Numbered from the stretch's first letter, positions 23,453-32,684 are shown. The stretch: 64,000 nucleotides of DNA from Bacteroidota bacterium (GCA_026391945.1 JAPLDA010000023.1:39740-103739); one strand, 5' to 3'. Notes: a model not told the origin generated them from the letters alone. Numbers and translations are program-made.

Positions 23453-24680
23453 CCTCAGCAACCTATTCGATCAAGGAGAATGCATTTCAGAAGAAATGAT
23501 GCTCCTGTACCTGGAAAAAAAACTTCCGCCCGCCGAACAGCACCGGGTGGAAAAACATCTTCTTGCGTGTGAGCTGTGCGACCTGGCGCTCCAGGGACTT
23601 TCTTCTGTCCCGGCAGAAAATTTATCCGCCGCCCTTGATGATCTTGATAAAAGAATGGATGAATCTTCCGCATTGAAAAAAACGCGCATACCGGCTGCCG
23701 GCTGGTTCTATCGCGCCGCGGCCGTAATCGCTCTTCTTGCTTTGTTTGGCGGAGGTTATTATTATTTGCGATCGTTAAAAAAATCAGAAAAGAGTCTCGC
23801 TGAAAATTCCGAACCCCGCCACGATACCTTAAATCAATTGACTCCCGGACCTAAACCGCTGACCGGTGATAACGAATCTTCAAAAGAAGAAGAAGAAAAA
23901 ACGGGTGCGATTTTCAAAAAAACGGAACAAAAAAAATCCGGGGACAATGCTGCGGATTTGTTGAAAGGGAAAACTTCGCCGGTTCAAAACACCGTCGCCG
24001 CCAAAGAGGAATCCGGAAACAGCGTGACTCAAACAGCAACAACAACAGCGTTGCGCGACAAGGAAAAGAAAGAAACAACGGTGGCGTATGCGGAGAAAAA
24101 TGATCTTGTCCCGGCGATGGCAGAAGGAGCGGCGGCGAGAAGTAAACAGTCGGTTGGTGAAACCAATGACAAGGTGTTGCTTGAGAAAAAATCCATTCGC
24201 GATAAAGATCAATCAGAAAAAACAACTGTGCCTGAGAAGGATTCCGAAAAAGGAATTTCCAGGAATTCCGTTTCAACCCCTGCAGAATATGAATTTCAGT
24301 CCGCACTCAACGACACAACGCGTTTGGTTCAGAACCAACTTCTGGAACAGGGAAAATTAAAGTATGAATCAAAAAAATATGCGGCGGCTATTGATCTCCT
24401 TCAACGGGTTCTGAAAAAAGATACTCACAATACAGGGGCTCTTTTTTATTCCGGTGTTTCGTATTTGTGCCTGAACGACACCGCGAAAGCAATCGCCATG
24501 CTTGAATCGGTATTGAAAAATCCGGCCTCTCATTTTTCTGATGGTGCAAAATGGAATTTGTCGCAGGTGTTTTTAAAGCAAAACAAAAAAGAAAAGGCCA
24601 TCACACTGATGGAAGAGTTGTCGCATGGCAACGGCGAATACAGGAGCCGCGCCCAAACCATTCTCGACGGGATGAAGTGA
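23442..24680 (+). CDS. Anti-sigma-factor-like membrane protein with periplasmic TPRs
   Basis: Protein of 412 residues. Residues about 30-50 carry the zinc-binding anti-sigma motif H-x3-C-x2-C (HLLACELC). One transmembrane helix lies at about 85-108 (AAAVIALLALFGGGYYYL). Residues 115-285 are a long low-complexity, charged linker (EEEEKTGAIFKKTEQKKS, EKEKKETTVAY). The last 120 residues are TPR-like (AAIDLLQRVLKKDTHNTGALF, AKAIAMLESVLKNP), presumably periplasmic and ligand- or stress-sensing. The overlap with the sigma gene supports a role in holding that sigma factor at the membrane. It ends 3 bases from the convergent SLC13 gene. Confidence 0.8.
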   Translation: MRDNLSNLFDQGECISEEMMLLYLEKKLPPAEQHRVEKHLLACELCDLALQGLSSVPAENLSAALDDLDKRMDESSALKKTRIPAAGWFYRAAAVIALLALFGGGYYYLRSLKKSEKSLAENSEPRHDTLNQLTPGPKPLTGDNESSKEEEEKTGAIFKKTEQKKSGDNAADLLKGKTSPVQNTVAAKEESGNSVTQTATTTALRDKEKKETTVAYAEKNDLVPAMAEGAAARSKQSVGETNDKVLLEKKSIRDKDQSEKTTVPEKDSEKGISRNSVSTPAEYEFQSALNDTTRLVQNQLLEQGKLKYESKKYAAAIDLLQRVLKKDTHNTGALFYSGVSYLCLNDTAKAIAMLESVLKNPASHFSDGAKWNLSQVFLKQNKKEKAITLMEELSHGNGEYRSRAQTILDGMK

Positions 24681-24683
24681 TGT

Positions 24684-26441
24684 TCAGAACGGCCAGTAAT
24701 AAGGAATCATCAGCATCAGCACCATCATCAGAATTACGGTAAGAAGAAAACCCGTCTTAAAAAAATCGACGAAGCGGTAACGGCCAGGTCCATACACAAG
24801 AATACACGATGGCTCCAATGGCGTGATGAGTGAAACAGAAGCCGAAAGCATCACGGCAATGGCAAAGGGGCGACCGCTTATTCCCATCTGTTGCGCCGTT
24901 TGCAGCGCCACCGGCAACACCACAAGCGCCGCTGCTGCATTGCTCATCGGCTGGGTGAGGAAAACGGTAAGTACGATGAAACCCGCCATGATGGCTTCCG
25001 GCCCGTACCGGCTCATCATCCCGACAATGTTGTGGGCGAGAAAATCAGCCGCGCCGCTTTTGATCATCGCCGTTCCGAACGCCGACATGCCGCCGATCAT
25101 GATGAGCAGTTTCCAGTCGATGGTTTCGTATGCCTTCTCCACGCTGATGGCTTTGCAAAGCACGATGAGCAGCGATGCAAGCAGCAGTGCCGTGGAAAGC
25201 GGCAACACATCGCTTGCCCCGATCACCATGGCTCCGACAAAAATAGAAAGCGTCATCAGCCCTTTTCTTTTTTTATAAAGAAGAGGTTTGAAATCTTCCA
25301 TGATGGTGATGTCGCGGTTTGCTTTGAAGTAGTTTATTTTTTCAACGCGTCCCTGCACCAGCAGGATGTCGCCCACGTGCAGGACAATGCTTCCGATTTT
25401 TTCCCGGAGCGCCTGGCCGGAACGGTTGATCGCCAGGACAACTAATCCATAGCGCTGCCTGAAGTTTGCATTTTTCAACGACACGTTTACAAAATCAGAT
25501 TGCGGCGTTACCAGCACTTCAGCCAGCCTGATGTCGTTGCTTTGCAAATCTTTGTTGACCAGGACGTCGGCGCGGATTTCGATGCCGCTTGCTTCCTTCA
25601 CCTTCAGCAGGTCGTCAATATTCCCTTCAACGATCAAAATATCTTCCGCACAAATGATCGTTGATTTATCCGGAAGAAAATTTTCTTTTCCCCTGATTAC
25701 ATTCAGTATTCTGAACCCTGTTTTGGCAATGTCGGATGAAAATATTTTTTGCCCGATCAATGCAGATCCGGGAAGGACCACCACTTCCGTCATGTATTGC
25801 CGCAGACCGAACTCTTCGGTGAAGTCCTGGTCCTTGTGATCCGGCAGCAGTCGTTTGCCAATCGTTGCCATGTAAACAAGGCCGATAAAAAAAATGGTGA
25901 GTCCGACGGGCAGAAACTCAAACATGCCCAGCGGTTTCATTCCCGATTTTTCGAGATAGCCGCTCACGGCGATGTTGGTGGATGTTCCGATCAGCGTACA
26001 TGTTCCGCCGAGAATGGAAGCATACGCAACGGGCATCAGGAGCCGGGATGGGTTGATTTTTATTTTTCTTGCAAGGCTGATGACGGGCGCAATGTAAATG
26101 GCTGTCACCGTTGTGTTGTTCATGAATGCAGAAGTTGCCCCCACCGTAAACATGATCACAGAAACAAGCATGTTTGGTTTGGTGCGCGCGATTTTCAACA
26201 GCCTTGATCCGATCAAATCAAGCATGCCGGTTTGCTGCAATGCTCCGCTGATGATATAAATGGAAGCAAGGATGATGATGAAGTCGCTTCCGAATCCCGC
26301 AAACGCCTCTGTGGGTGTGAGAATTTTTGTGGCCGTCAGGATGACAAGGAGAATGATGGTGACGACATCCACCGATAGTTTTTCTGTTGAAAAAAGAAAA
26401 ATGGCGATGACAAGCAATGAAAGCACCAGCGTTATTTCCAT
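24684..26441 (-). CDS. SLC13/DASS-family permease with two RCK_C domains
   Basis: Protein of 585 residues. Two groups of membrane helices (residues 1-200 and 395-585) carry the duplicated SLC13 motifs: MNNTTVTAIYIAPV with GTCTLIGTSTNIAVSGYL, and later PMSNAAAALVVLPVAL with LITPLEPSCILVYGPG. Between them lie two TrkA-C/RCK_C domains (LRQYMTEVVVLPGSALIGQK and DIRLAEVLVTPQSDF), typical of the sulfate/dicarboxylate-type subgroup and probably regulatory. The substrate is probably sulfate or a dicarboxylate, driven by Na+ or H+. It is convergent with the anti-sigma gene (3 bases apart) and divergent from a TauE-type sulfur permease, which favours a sulfur anion. Confidence 0.85.
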   Translation of the reverse strand: MEITLVLSLLVIAIFLFSTEKLSVDVVTIILLVILTATKILTPTEAFAGFGSDFIIILASIYIISGALQQTGMLDLIGSRLLKIARTKPNMLVSVIMFTVGATSAFMNNTTVTAIYIAPVISLARKIKINPSRLLMPVAYASILGGTCTLIGTSTNIAVSGYLEKSGMKPLGMFEFLPVGLTIFFIGLVYMATIGKRLLPDHKDQDFTEEFGLRQYMTEVVVLPGSALIGQKIFSSDIAKTGFRILNVIRGKENFLPDKSTIICAEDILIVEGNIDDLLKVKEASGIEIRADVLVNKDLQSNDIRLAEVLVTPQSDFVNVSLKNANFRQRYGLVVLAINRSGQALREKIGSIVLHVGDILLVQGRVEKINYFKANRDITIMEDFKPLLYKKRKGLMTLSIFVGAMVIGASDVLPLSTALLLASLLIVLCKAISVEKAYETIDWKLLIMIGGMSAFGTAMIKSGAADFLAHNIVGMMSRYGPEAIMAGFIVLTVFLTQPMSNAAAALVVLPVALQTAQQMGISGRPFAIAVMLSASVSLITPLEPSCILVYGPGRYRFVDFFKTGFLLTVILMMVLMLMIPYYWPF

Positions 26442-26553
26442 ACGTTGCTTTTTTAGCTACCGGTTTCCACCGACAATTTACATTTTATTTTCTAAATAAA
26501 AAGTTGTGTTGAACTCTTGTTAATTTTTCTCGCCGGTTTCCTGAACAAGAGGT

Positions 26554-26561
26554 TATATTTG
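26554..26561 (+). promoter_or_regulatory. Possible -7 box (TATATTTG) of the TauE gene
   Basis: A perfect TAnnTTTG match ends 20 bases before the ATG at 26582, a normal Bacteroidota distance. No clear -33 element. Confidence 0.5.
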
Positions 26562-26581
26562 CAGAAACATTCCTGTCAAGT

Positions 26582-27382
26582 ATGCTGGTTCTTGGTTACG
26601 CCTGCTCGGTCATCATCGGTCTCACCCTGGGTGTATTGGGAAGCGGCGGATCGATCCTTACCGTTCCCGTGCTGGTGTACCTCATGCAGTTCAGCCCGAT
26701 CGTGGCCACGAGCTATTCGTTGTTCATCGTAGGGCTCACCAGTTTAACCGGCGCCATGAGTTACATGAAAAAGGGGTTGGTGGATTACAAAACTGCCGTT
26801 GCTTTTGCACTGCCTTCATTTGTTTCGGTGTATGTGGTCAGGAGATTTTTACTCGTACTGATTCCCGATGTCGTTTTTCGTTCCGGCAATTTCACCCTGA
26901 CCAAAGAAATTTTCATCATGGTGTTCTTCGGCGTTCTCATGATTTCGGCCGCGTTCTCCATGATCAGAAATAAAAAATACCTTGATCCGGCTGATGCCGA
27001 AACGGGTCATTTCAATTACTCAAGAATTTTTTTGTGGGGTTTCATCGTGGGAGCTATTACGGGGTTGGTGAGTGTTGGCGGCGGATTCCTGATCATTCCA
27101 GCATTGGTGTTGTTCGCCCGCGTCCCGATTAAAATGGCGGTGGGAACATCGTTGGTCATCATCGCCGCGAATGCATTCATCGGGTTTTCTGGCGACCTGC
27201 ACAACAACCAGGCAATGGACTGGGGGTTTCTTTTTAAGTTCTCTGTTTTTTCCATCATCGGAATTATTCTTGGCAGTAACATCGCCCGGTATATCCCGGC
27301 GCCGCGCCTTAAGCCGTTGTTTGGCTGGTTCGTGCTCGTGATGGGTTGTTACGTCGTGATCCGCGAACTGTTGTTTCAATAG
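26582..27382 (+). CDS. TauE/SafE-family sulfite/sulfonate exporter-like permease
   Basis: Protein of 266 residues with about eight membrane helices in two homologous halves. Each half starts with the Gly-rich TauE signature: TLGVLGSGGSILTVPVLVYL and GLVSVGGGFLIIPALVLF. The second half continues with KMAVGTSLVIIAANAFIGFSG. The family moves sulfite, sulfoacetate or related sulfur and organic anions across the inner membrane. The next two genes (MBL-rhodanese and thioredoxin) handle persulfide sulfur, so export of sulfite made by sulfide oxidation is the natural reading. Confidence 0.85.
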   Translation: MLVLGYACSVIIGLTLGVLGSGGSILTVPVLVYLMQFSPIVATSYSLFIVGLTSLTGAMSYMKKGLVDYKTAVAFALPSFVSVYVVRRFLLVLIPDVVFRSGNFTLTKEIFIMVFFGVLMISAAFSMIRNKKYLDPADAETGHFNYSRIFLWGFIVGAITGLVSVGGGFLIIPALVLFARVPIKMAVGTSLVIIAANAFIGFSGDLHNNQAMDWGFLFKFSVFSIIGIILGSNIARYIPAPRLKPLFGWFVLVMGCYVVIRELLFQ

Positions 27383-27398
27383 ATCACCTGCAAACACG

Positions 27399-27406
27399 TA
27401 CCTTTG
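27399..27406 (+). promoter_or_regulatory. Possible -7 box (TACCTTTG) of the MBL-rhodanese gene
   Basis: A perfect TAnnTTTG match lies 20 bases before the ATG at 27427 and 17 bases after the TauE stop. The gene may therefore have its own promoter as well as read-through. Confidence 0.5.
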
Positions 27407-27426
27407 CTCACCAATTTTTATTTCCC

Positions 27427-28824
27427 ATGTTCGTACAACAACTGTATACCAACTGCCTGGCCGAAGCCGCTTATTACATTGAATCAAACGGAGAAGCGGC
27501 CATCATTGATCCGATCCGGGAAACCAGCCCTTATCTTGAACTTGCGCGGCAACGCAACACGAAAATCAAATACGTTTTTGAAACGCACTTTCATGCCGAT
27601 TTTATCTCCGGTCACATAGATCTCGCAAAACAAACCGGCGCAGTCATCGTGTTCGGCCCGGGCGCAGAACCCGATTACAAAACACACATTGCCAAAGACG
27701 GAGAAGAATTTAAAATCGGGAACATCACGTTACGCGCCATGCACACACCCGGGCACACTCCTGAATCCACCTGTTATTTGTTGTTTGATGAAAGCTATCA
27801 GCAGCATTGTGTGTTCACCGGTGATACGTTGTTTGTGGGCGATGTAGGCCGGCCTGATTTGCTCGATGGAAAGATGAGCAAAGAAACTCTTGCGGGAATG
27901 ATGTACGACTCGCTTAACAACAAAATAAAAAAGCTGCCGGATGAAGTGTTGGTGTATCCGGCTCACGGTCCCGGTTCGGCCTGCGGAAAAAGCCTCGGCA
28001 AAGAAACGTGGAGCACCATCGGCCACCAGAAAAAAACAAATTACGCTTTGCGTGAAATGAACCGTGAAGAATTTATCAAAGAGGTGTGCGACGGATTGGT
28101 GGCTCCGCCCGCTTATTTTTTCAGTGATGCAAAAATCAACAAGCAGGGCTACGATGCCATTGATGATGTGTTGAAAAAAAATGTCCGCGCACTGAGCGTT
28201 GATGAATTCGCAGAAGAAATGGAGCGGGGGACAAGCGTTCTTGACACGCGCATCAACCATGTTTTTGAAAAAGGATTTGTGAAAGGATCGTTGCACATCG
28301 GCCTTGATGGCATGTATGCCATTTGGGTAGGAACCCTCATCGACATTCACAAACCATTGCTCGTTGTTTGTGAGGTGGGGAAAGAGGAAGAGTCCATTCT
28401 TCGCCTTGCCCGCGTGGGCTACGAGAATGTAAAAGGATTTCTTTCCGGCGGATTTGATGCCTGGAAAAATGCAGGCAAGCCTGTCGACACCGTTGTTTCT
28501 GTTGATGCGGAAATGTTTGCTCAAAAAGTATCTTCCGGGATTTCTGTTTTGGATGTGAGGAATTTTTCGGAGGCTGAAACAGGTCACATCAAAAATGCAA
28601 AAGTGATTCCTCTTGCTGAACTTTCCACGAACATGAAGTCGCTGGATACAAACAAAACGCTGTACGTTCACTGCGCCGGCGGTTACCGGTCGATGATTGC
28701 GGCAAGTATCCTGAAAGCAAAAGGTTTCAAAAACATCGTGAATGTGTTGGGCGGCTGGTCAAAAATAAAAGAGACTTCCGTTCCCGTTGAAACGGGCGCT
28801 CCATCTGATTTAATAGCCGGCTGA
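27427..28824 (+). CDS. MBL-fold persulfide dioxygenase-like protein with two rhodanese domains
   Basis: The start at 27427 (MFVQQLYTNCLAEAAYYIES) was chosen over 27346, which overlaps TauE; this gives 465 residues. Residues 1-240 are an ETHE1-like metallo-beta-lactamase fold with THFHADFISGH, HTPGHTPEST, FTGDTLFVGDVGRPD and VYPAHGPGSACG. Two rhodanese domains follow, with Cys at LLVVCEVGKEEES (about 320) and at VHCAGGYRSM (about 418, canonical loop). ETHE1-type enzymes oxidise glutathione-type persulfides to sulfite and rhodaneses move sulfane sulfur, so this chain probably couples both. TauE upstream could export the sulfite, and the thioredoxin 10 bases downstream could reduce the carrier. 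Confidence 0.9.
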   Translation: MFVQQLYTNCLAEAAYYIESNGEAAIIDPIRETSPYLELARQRNTKIKYVFETHFHADFISGHIDLAKQTGAVIVFGPGAEPDYKTHIAKDGEEFKIGNITLRAMHTPGHTPESTCYLLFDESYQQHCVFTGDTLFVGDVGRPDLLDGKMSKETLAGMMYDSLNNKIKKLPDEVLVYPAHGPGSACGKSLGKETWSTIGHQKKTNYALREMNREEFIKEVCDGLVAPPAYFFSDAKINKQGYDAIDDVLKKNVRALSVDEFAEEMERGTSVLDTRINHVFEKGFVKGSLHIGLDGMYAIWVGTLIDIHKPLLVVCEVGKEEESILRLARVGYENVKGFLSGGFDAWKNAGKPVDTVVSVDAEMFAQKVSSGISVLDVRNFSEAETGHIKNAKVIPLAELSTNMKSLDTNKTLYVHCAGGYRSMIAASILKAKGFKNIVNVLGGWSKIKETSVPVETGAPSDLIAG

Positions 28825-28834
28825 TTTTTCCCGA

Positions 28835-29128
28835 ATGACTTTTACAGAAGCGCTGTCATCCCAACAATTTGTCCTGGCAGATTTTTATGCCTCCTGGTGT
28901 GAGCCCTGCAAATGGGCAGATCTCGTCGTGGAAGAAGTCGTAAAAAAATTTACAGGAAAAATTCTTCTTCATAAAATTGACATTGATGTCAATCCTTCTG
29001 TTGCACGCGACCATCACATCCTGAGTGTACCGACCCTTGTTTTGTTCAACAACGGAACAGAAGTCTGGAGGATGCGTGGTTTCGATACCGCACCGAAGCT
29101 GAAAAAAATCCTGGATGAATTCGTATAA
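28835..29128 (+). CDS. Thioredoxin
   Basis: Protein of 97 residues with a thioredoxin fold, active site ASWCEPCKW and the cis-Pro motif SVPTLVLF. The residue after the first Cys is Glu instead of the common Gly (WCEPC rather than WCGPC), which should change its redox potential. No signal peptide, so cytosolic. It starts 10 bases after the MBL-rhodanese stop and shares its terminator, so it probably reduces that enzyme or its persulfide acceptor. Confidence 0.88.
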   Translation: MTFTEALSSQQFVLADFYASWCEPCKWADLVVEEVVKKFTGKILLHKIDIDVNPSVARDHHILSVPTLVLFNNGTEVWRMRGFDTAPKLKKILDEFV

Positions 29129-29131
29129 AAT

Positions 29132-29168
29132 CAAAAAGCCTTTCACGCAAAACGTGAAAGGCTTTTTG
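29132..29168. terminator. Bidirectional intrinsic terminator
   Basis: CAAAAAGCCTTTCACG pairs perfectly with CGTGAAAGGCTTTTTG around CAAAA. A/T runs on both sides let it end transcripts from both convergent neighbours. Confidence 0.93.
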
Positions 29169-29183
29169 ATAAGTGGCCTGTTG

Positions 29184-30083
29184 CTATTTCAGCAGGTAAG
29201 AATTCGCCCCGCTCAGGTTGCCGTCGATATAAATTTCAATGAGGTAGGTTCCTGGAGGAAACATTTTGTCTTCCTTCTCTTCATAGCTCATGCAGACATT
29301 TTGTTTTGCTCCCGTGTAATTGATGGTGGTGTTGGCGGCATACATCACCTCTTCACCGCTGGCGGTTTTAAAAGATGCCGATCCCGTACTCTTGTTGCCG
29401 ACCGGTTTGCCGCCCGGTTCGGTGATCTTCAGGTAAATGTTTTTGTCGCCGGTCTTCGCGATTTTATTATCCAGCACATCGAAACACACATCCAGCTTGT
29501 GCGTTCTTTTTGCCATGGCCGTTTCCACAAACTTGCCGCTGTTTTTCCGTTTGTATGATTTTGTTTTTACATACTCCGACTTCAGCATGGAGGCTGTGGT
29601 AACCGTTGCTTCCAGGTTTTTAGAAAGATGCTCAACGGTTCCGGTGAGTTGTTCTTTGTCGGATTGAAGTTGCTTCGTCACCATCAGCAACGAATCGATT
29701 CGTCCGAGGTAATCATCGCGAAGTGTTTGTAAGTCGGCGAGCTGCTGCTGAAGTTTTTTGTTCAGCTCTTCGCTGTTTTTCTCCTTGCGCGTGATGCTGC
29801 GTAACTTTTTCTCTTCTTCATCCACCTTGGCGTTGGCCTCTTTCAAAAGGCTGTCGAGGTTGGCAGAGATTCCCTGGTATTTATTGAGTTCGGAGCGTGT
29901 CTCAACGAGTTCCTTTTCAAAGTTGGTGCGCTCAACATACAGGGTATCCACCTTTTGTTCGTAAGCGGTGACTTCTGTTGTGTGGTTTCTCCATTGATAA
30001 ACATTGAGTATCACCGACAGCAACAACAAAATAATCCAAAGGGTCCCGCCCCCCTTTTTCTGATTCTGATTCTGTGTTTCCAT
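29184..30083 (-). CDS. Membrane-anchored coiled-coil protein with a C-terminal beta domain
   Basis: Protein of 299 residues. One transmembrane helix lies at about 14-28 (TLWIILLLLSVILNVYQW). A coiled coil at about 35-165 (ELVETRSELNKYQGISANL, EELNKKLQQQLADLQTL) precedes a C-terminal beta-rich domain (THKLDVCFDVLDNKIAKTG, PPGTYLIEIYIDGN). The orientation, with a short positive N-terminus inside, suggests that coil and beta domain are periplasmic. I recognise the type as common in Bacteroidota but not a function. It stands alone and shares the bidirectional terminator. Confidence 0.6.
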   Translation of the reverse strand: METQNQNQKKGGGTLWIILLLLSVILNVYQWRNHTTEVTAYEQKVDTLYVERTNFEKELVETRSELNKYQGISANLDSLLKEANAKVDEEEKKLRSITRKEKNSEELNKKLQQQLADLQTLRDDYLGRIDSLLMVTKQLQSDKEQLTGTVEHLSKNLEATVTTASMLKSEYVKTKSYKRKNSGKFVETAMAKRTHKLDVCFDVLDNKIAKTGDKNIYLKITEPGGKPVGNKSTGSASFKTASGEEVMYAANTTINYTGAKQNVCMSYEEKEDKMFPPGTYLIEIYIDGNLSGANSYLLK

Positions 30084-30248
30084 GATTTTTTCTTTTATAG
30101 ATTTTTAGGTTATGAATGGTAAAGATAACGCTAATGGCTGCGGAACATTTTCCGGAAACGAAAAGTTTTGAAACGGTTTTTACACAATTTCTCTCCAGTA
30201 TTTCTACAGAATATAGCCCCGGGTGTTTATATTGTGACAGAATTAACC

Positions 30249-30276
30249 TTGTGTTTACATTCTTATTTTATCTTTA
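30249..30276 (+). promoter_or_regulatory. Probable promoter of rnr
   Basis: TTG (30249) and TATCTTTA (30269) are 17 bases apart, close to the Bacteroidota -33 TTTG / -7 TAnnTTTG pattern. The -7 box ends 18 bases before the GTG start. Confidence 0.4.
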
Positions 30277-30294
30277 TGCTTTCCAAATAATCCC

Positions 30295-32622
30295 GTGAGT
30301 AAAAAAACAAAGACAAACGAAAGGCCGGCGGAACAATTTCTGCTGGGTGAGGTTTTCAAAATTTTCAACCGCCACCCGAACCAGACATTCAATCATAAAC
30401 AACTCGCCAAACAAATCAAGGCGAACTATCTTTTGTTCATAAAGGAGTTTGTGAATGCCGACGCCACTACGGAAGGGCTCAGCGCCGAACTGAAGAAAGA
30501 ACTTCTGTTTATCCTTCAGCAACTGGTCGACCGCGGCGACCTCCTCGAAGCGGAACGCGGAAAATACAAGCTGAAGCCGAAGCATGCGTACACCGAGGGC
30601 ATCATCGACATCACCTCCGGCGGCGCAGCCTACCTGTTGAGCGAGAACGACGAAGACGACATTTACATCGCTCCACGTAATGTGAAACATGCGCTCAATG
30701 GCGACCGTGTGAAACTCTACCTCTATGCGCGGCATAAAAATCAAAAGCTGGAAGGCGAGGTGGTGGAAGTGCTGGAGCGGGCAAAGACTGAATTCGCCGG
30801 CACGGTTCAGCTCAATGGCAAATTTGCTTTCGTCGTTCCCGACAGCATGAAAATGCTCGTGGATATTTTCATTCCCCAGCACCTCATCAACAACGCTGAA
30901 CATGGGCAAAAAGTAATCGCCGAAATTGTCGACTGGCCGAAGGGAACCAAGAACCCGATCGGGAAAATTACGCGCCTGCTCGGCTGGCCGGGAGAAAACG
31001 ACGTGGAGATGAATGCCATTCTCTCCGAATTCGGTTTCCCTCTTGAGTTTCCGAAGCACGTGGAAGACGAAGCGGAAAAAATTCCTGCTCAGCCTGATGC
31101 TGCGGAAATTAAAAAACGCAAAGACCTCCGGAGCATCACCACGTTCACCATTGACCCGGCGGATGCAAAAGATTTTGATGATGCTCTTTCGATACGGGAA
31201 CTGGAAAACGGGAACTGGGAAATCGGTGTGCACATCGCCGACGTCTCTCATTACGTAAGGCCTTTTTCAAACCTCGACAAAGAAGCATACGACCGCGGTA
31301 CATCCGTATATCTCGTGGACCGCGTGATCCCGATGCTTCCGGAAAAATTATCGAATGGTGTTTGTTCGCTCCGTCCCAACGAAGACAAGTTTTGTTTCTC
31401 CGCCATTTTTGAACTGGACGAGCATGCGCGCGTCCTTAAACAATGGATTGGAAAAACGGTTATTCATTCTGACAAACGGTTTTCTTATGAAGATGCGCAG
31501 GCCATCATCGAAACCGGCAACGGGGAACTTTCCAAAGAAGTGCTGGTGCTGAATGATCTCGCGAAAAAACTTCGCGCCGAAAGATTCCGCAAGGGCGCCA
31601 TCGCATTTGAAAAGCTCGAGGTAAAATTCAGGCTCGATGAAAAAGGAAAACCGCTGGGTGTGTTCCTGAAAGAAAATAAAGACTCAAACAAACTCATCGA
31701 AGAGTTCATGTTGCTTGCCAACCGCTCTGTGGCTGAGTTGATCGGGAAGAAGGATAGAGTCAAGAGCCAGGAGCCAGGAGCCAGGATGAAAAAAGGTGCC
31801 GAAACGGTGAGTGTGGCCAAGCAACCGTTTGTTTACCGCGTACACGATGGCCCGGTGAGCGACCGGCTACAGGGCTTCGCAAAATTTGCCGGCAAGTGGG
31901 GCTACAAGCTGAAAACCGACAACGACAAAGAGGTGGCGCACTCGCTGAATGCGCTGATGAAAAGTTTGCGTGGGAAAAAAGAACAGAACGTACTCGAGCA
32001 GCTTGCCATCCGCACCATGAGCAAGGCCATGTACACTACGGAAAACATCGGGCATTACGGACTAGCTTTCGATTACTACACGCACTTCACCTCGCCGATC
32101 AGGAGGTATCCCGACGTGCTGGTTCACCGGTTGCTCGAGCATTATCTTGCCGGGCAAAACGACGTGGATGCCGAGCTGCTGGAAAAGCAATGCAAGCACA
32201 GCACGCAAATGGAAATCCGTGCCTCTGAAGCGGAGCGCGCTTCGATTAAATACAAACAGGTGGAATTTTTACAGGACAAGCTCGGACAGGTGTACGACGG
32301 CATCATCAGCGGCGTAACGGAGTGGGGTTTGTATGTTGAGATCGTTGAGAACAAATGCGAGGGGCTGATTCGCCTGCGTGATCTTGATGATGACTTTTAT
32401 GAATTCGACGAAACCAATTACTGCATCACCGGCAGCCGCACAAAAAGAAAATACCAGCTGGGCGATGCGGTGCGCATACAGGTGGTACGCACCGACCTGG
32501 TTAAAAAACAGATTGACTTTCGCCTGGAAAATGACGGCGCCGCACCGATCCGAAAGGATGCGGGGAATACTTCTGTGAAACGAAAAGATACGGGTGGGGC
32601 GAGGTGGAGGAAAAGAAAATAG
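30295..32622 (+). CDS. rnr: Ribonuclease R
   Basis: Processive 3'-to-5' exoribonuclease that degrades structured RNA. The 775 residues contain an N-terminal helical/winged region, cold-shock domains (about 90-230) and the RNB catalytic domain (from about 280, with TIDPADAKDFDDALSI supplying the Mg-binding Asp residues; later HYGLAFDYYTHFTSPIRRYPD). An S1 domain lies at about 660-750 (GQVYDGIISGVTEWGLYVEI) before a basic tail. The start is GTG; no ATG is available before the conserved N-terminus. Residues about 485-500 (KDRVKSQEPGARMKKG) are a short insertion coded by a tandem repeat inside the RNB domain (see 31756). The cytochrome gene follows without a terminator. Confidence 0.95.
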   Translation: MSKKTKTNERPAEQFLLGEVFKIFNRHPNQTFNHKQLAKQIKANYLLFIKEFVNADATTEGLSAELKKELLFILQQLVDRGDLLEAERGKYKLKPKHAYTEGIIDITSGGAAYLLSENDEDDIYIAPRNVKHALNGDRVKLYLYARHKNQKLEGEVVEVLERAKTEFAGTVQLNGKFAFVVPDSMKMLVDIFIPQHLINNAEHGQKVIAEIVDWPKGTKNPIGKITRLLGWPGENDVEMNAILSEFGFPLEFPKHVEDEAEKIPAQPDAAEIKKRKDLRSITTFTIDPADAKDFDDALSIRELENGNWEIGVHIADVSHYVRPFSNLDKEAYDRGTSVYLVDRVIPMLPEKLSNGVCSLRPNEDKFCFSAIFELDEHARVLKQWIGKTVIHSDKRFSYEDAQAIIETGNGELSKEVLVLNDLAKKLRAERFRKGAIAFEKLEVKFRLDEKGKPLGVFLKENKDSNKLIEEFMLLANRSVAELIGKKDRVKSQEPGARMKKGAETVSVAKQPFVYRVHDGPVSDRLQGFAKFAGKWGYKLKTDNDKEVAHSLNALMKSLRGKKEQNVLEQLAIRTMSKAMYTTENIGHYGLAFDYYTHFTSPIRRYPDVLVHRLLEHYLAGQNDVDAELLEKQCKHSTQMEIRASEAERASIKYKQVEFLQDKLGQVYDGIISGVTEWGLYVEIVENKCEGLIRLRDLDDDFYEFDETNYCITGSRTKRKYQLGDAVRIQVVRTDLVKKQIDFRLENDGAAPIRKDAGNTSVKRKDTGGARWRKRK
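31756..31787 (+). repeat. GAGCCAG tandem repeat inside rnr
   Basis: AGAGTCAAGAGCCAGGAGCC and the next bases contain three near-identical 7-base units (AGCCAGG). Similar GTCAAGAGCCA-type units are scattered in many Bacteroidota genomes. Here the insertion stays in frame and adds a short charged loop to RNase R. Confidence 0.6.
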
Positions 32623-32684
32623 TCTCCTGTTATTCTTCATCAATCCCTATTGCCAACCAAACAATGATTCAAAAAATTATAACC

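Noticed and set aside
30274-31251. Long minus-strand ORF opposite RNase R
   Set aside because: It is the antisense shadow of a strong coding frame with no domain of its own.
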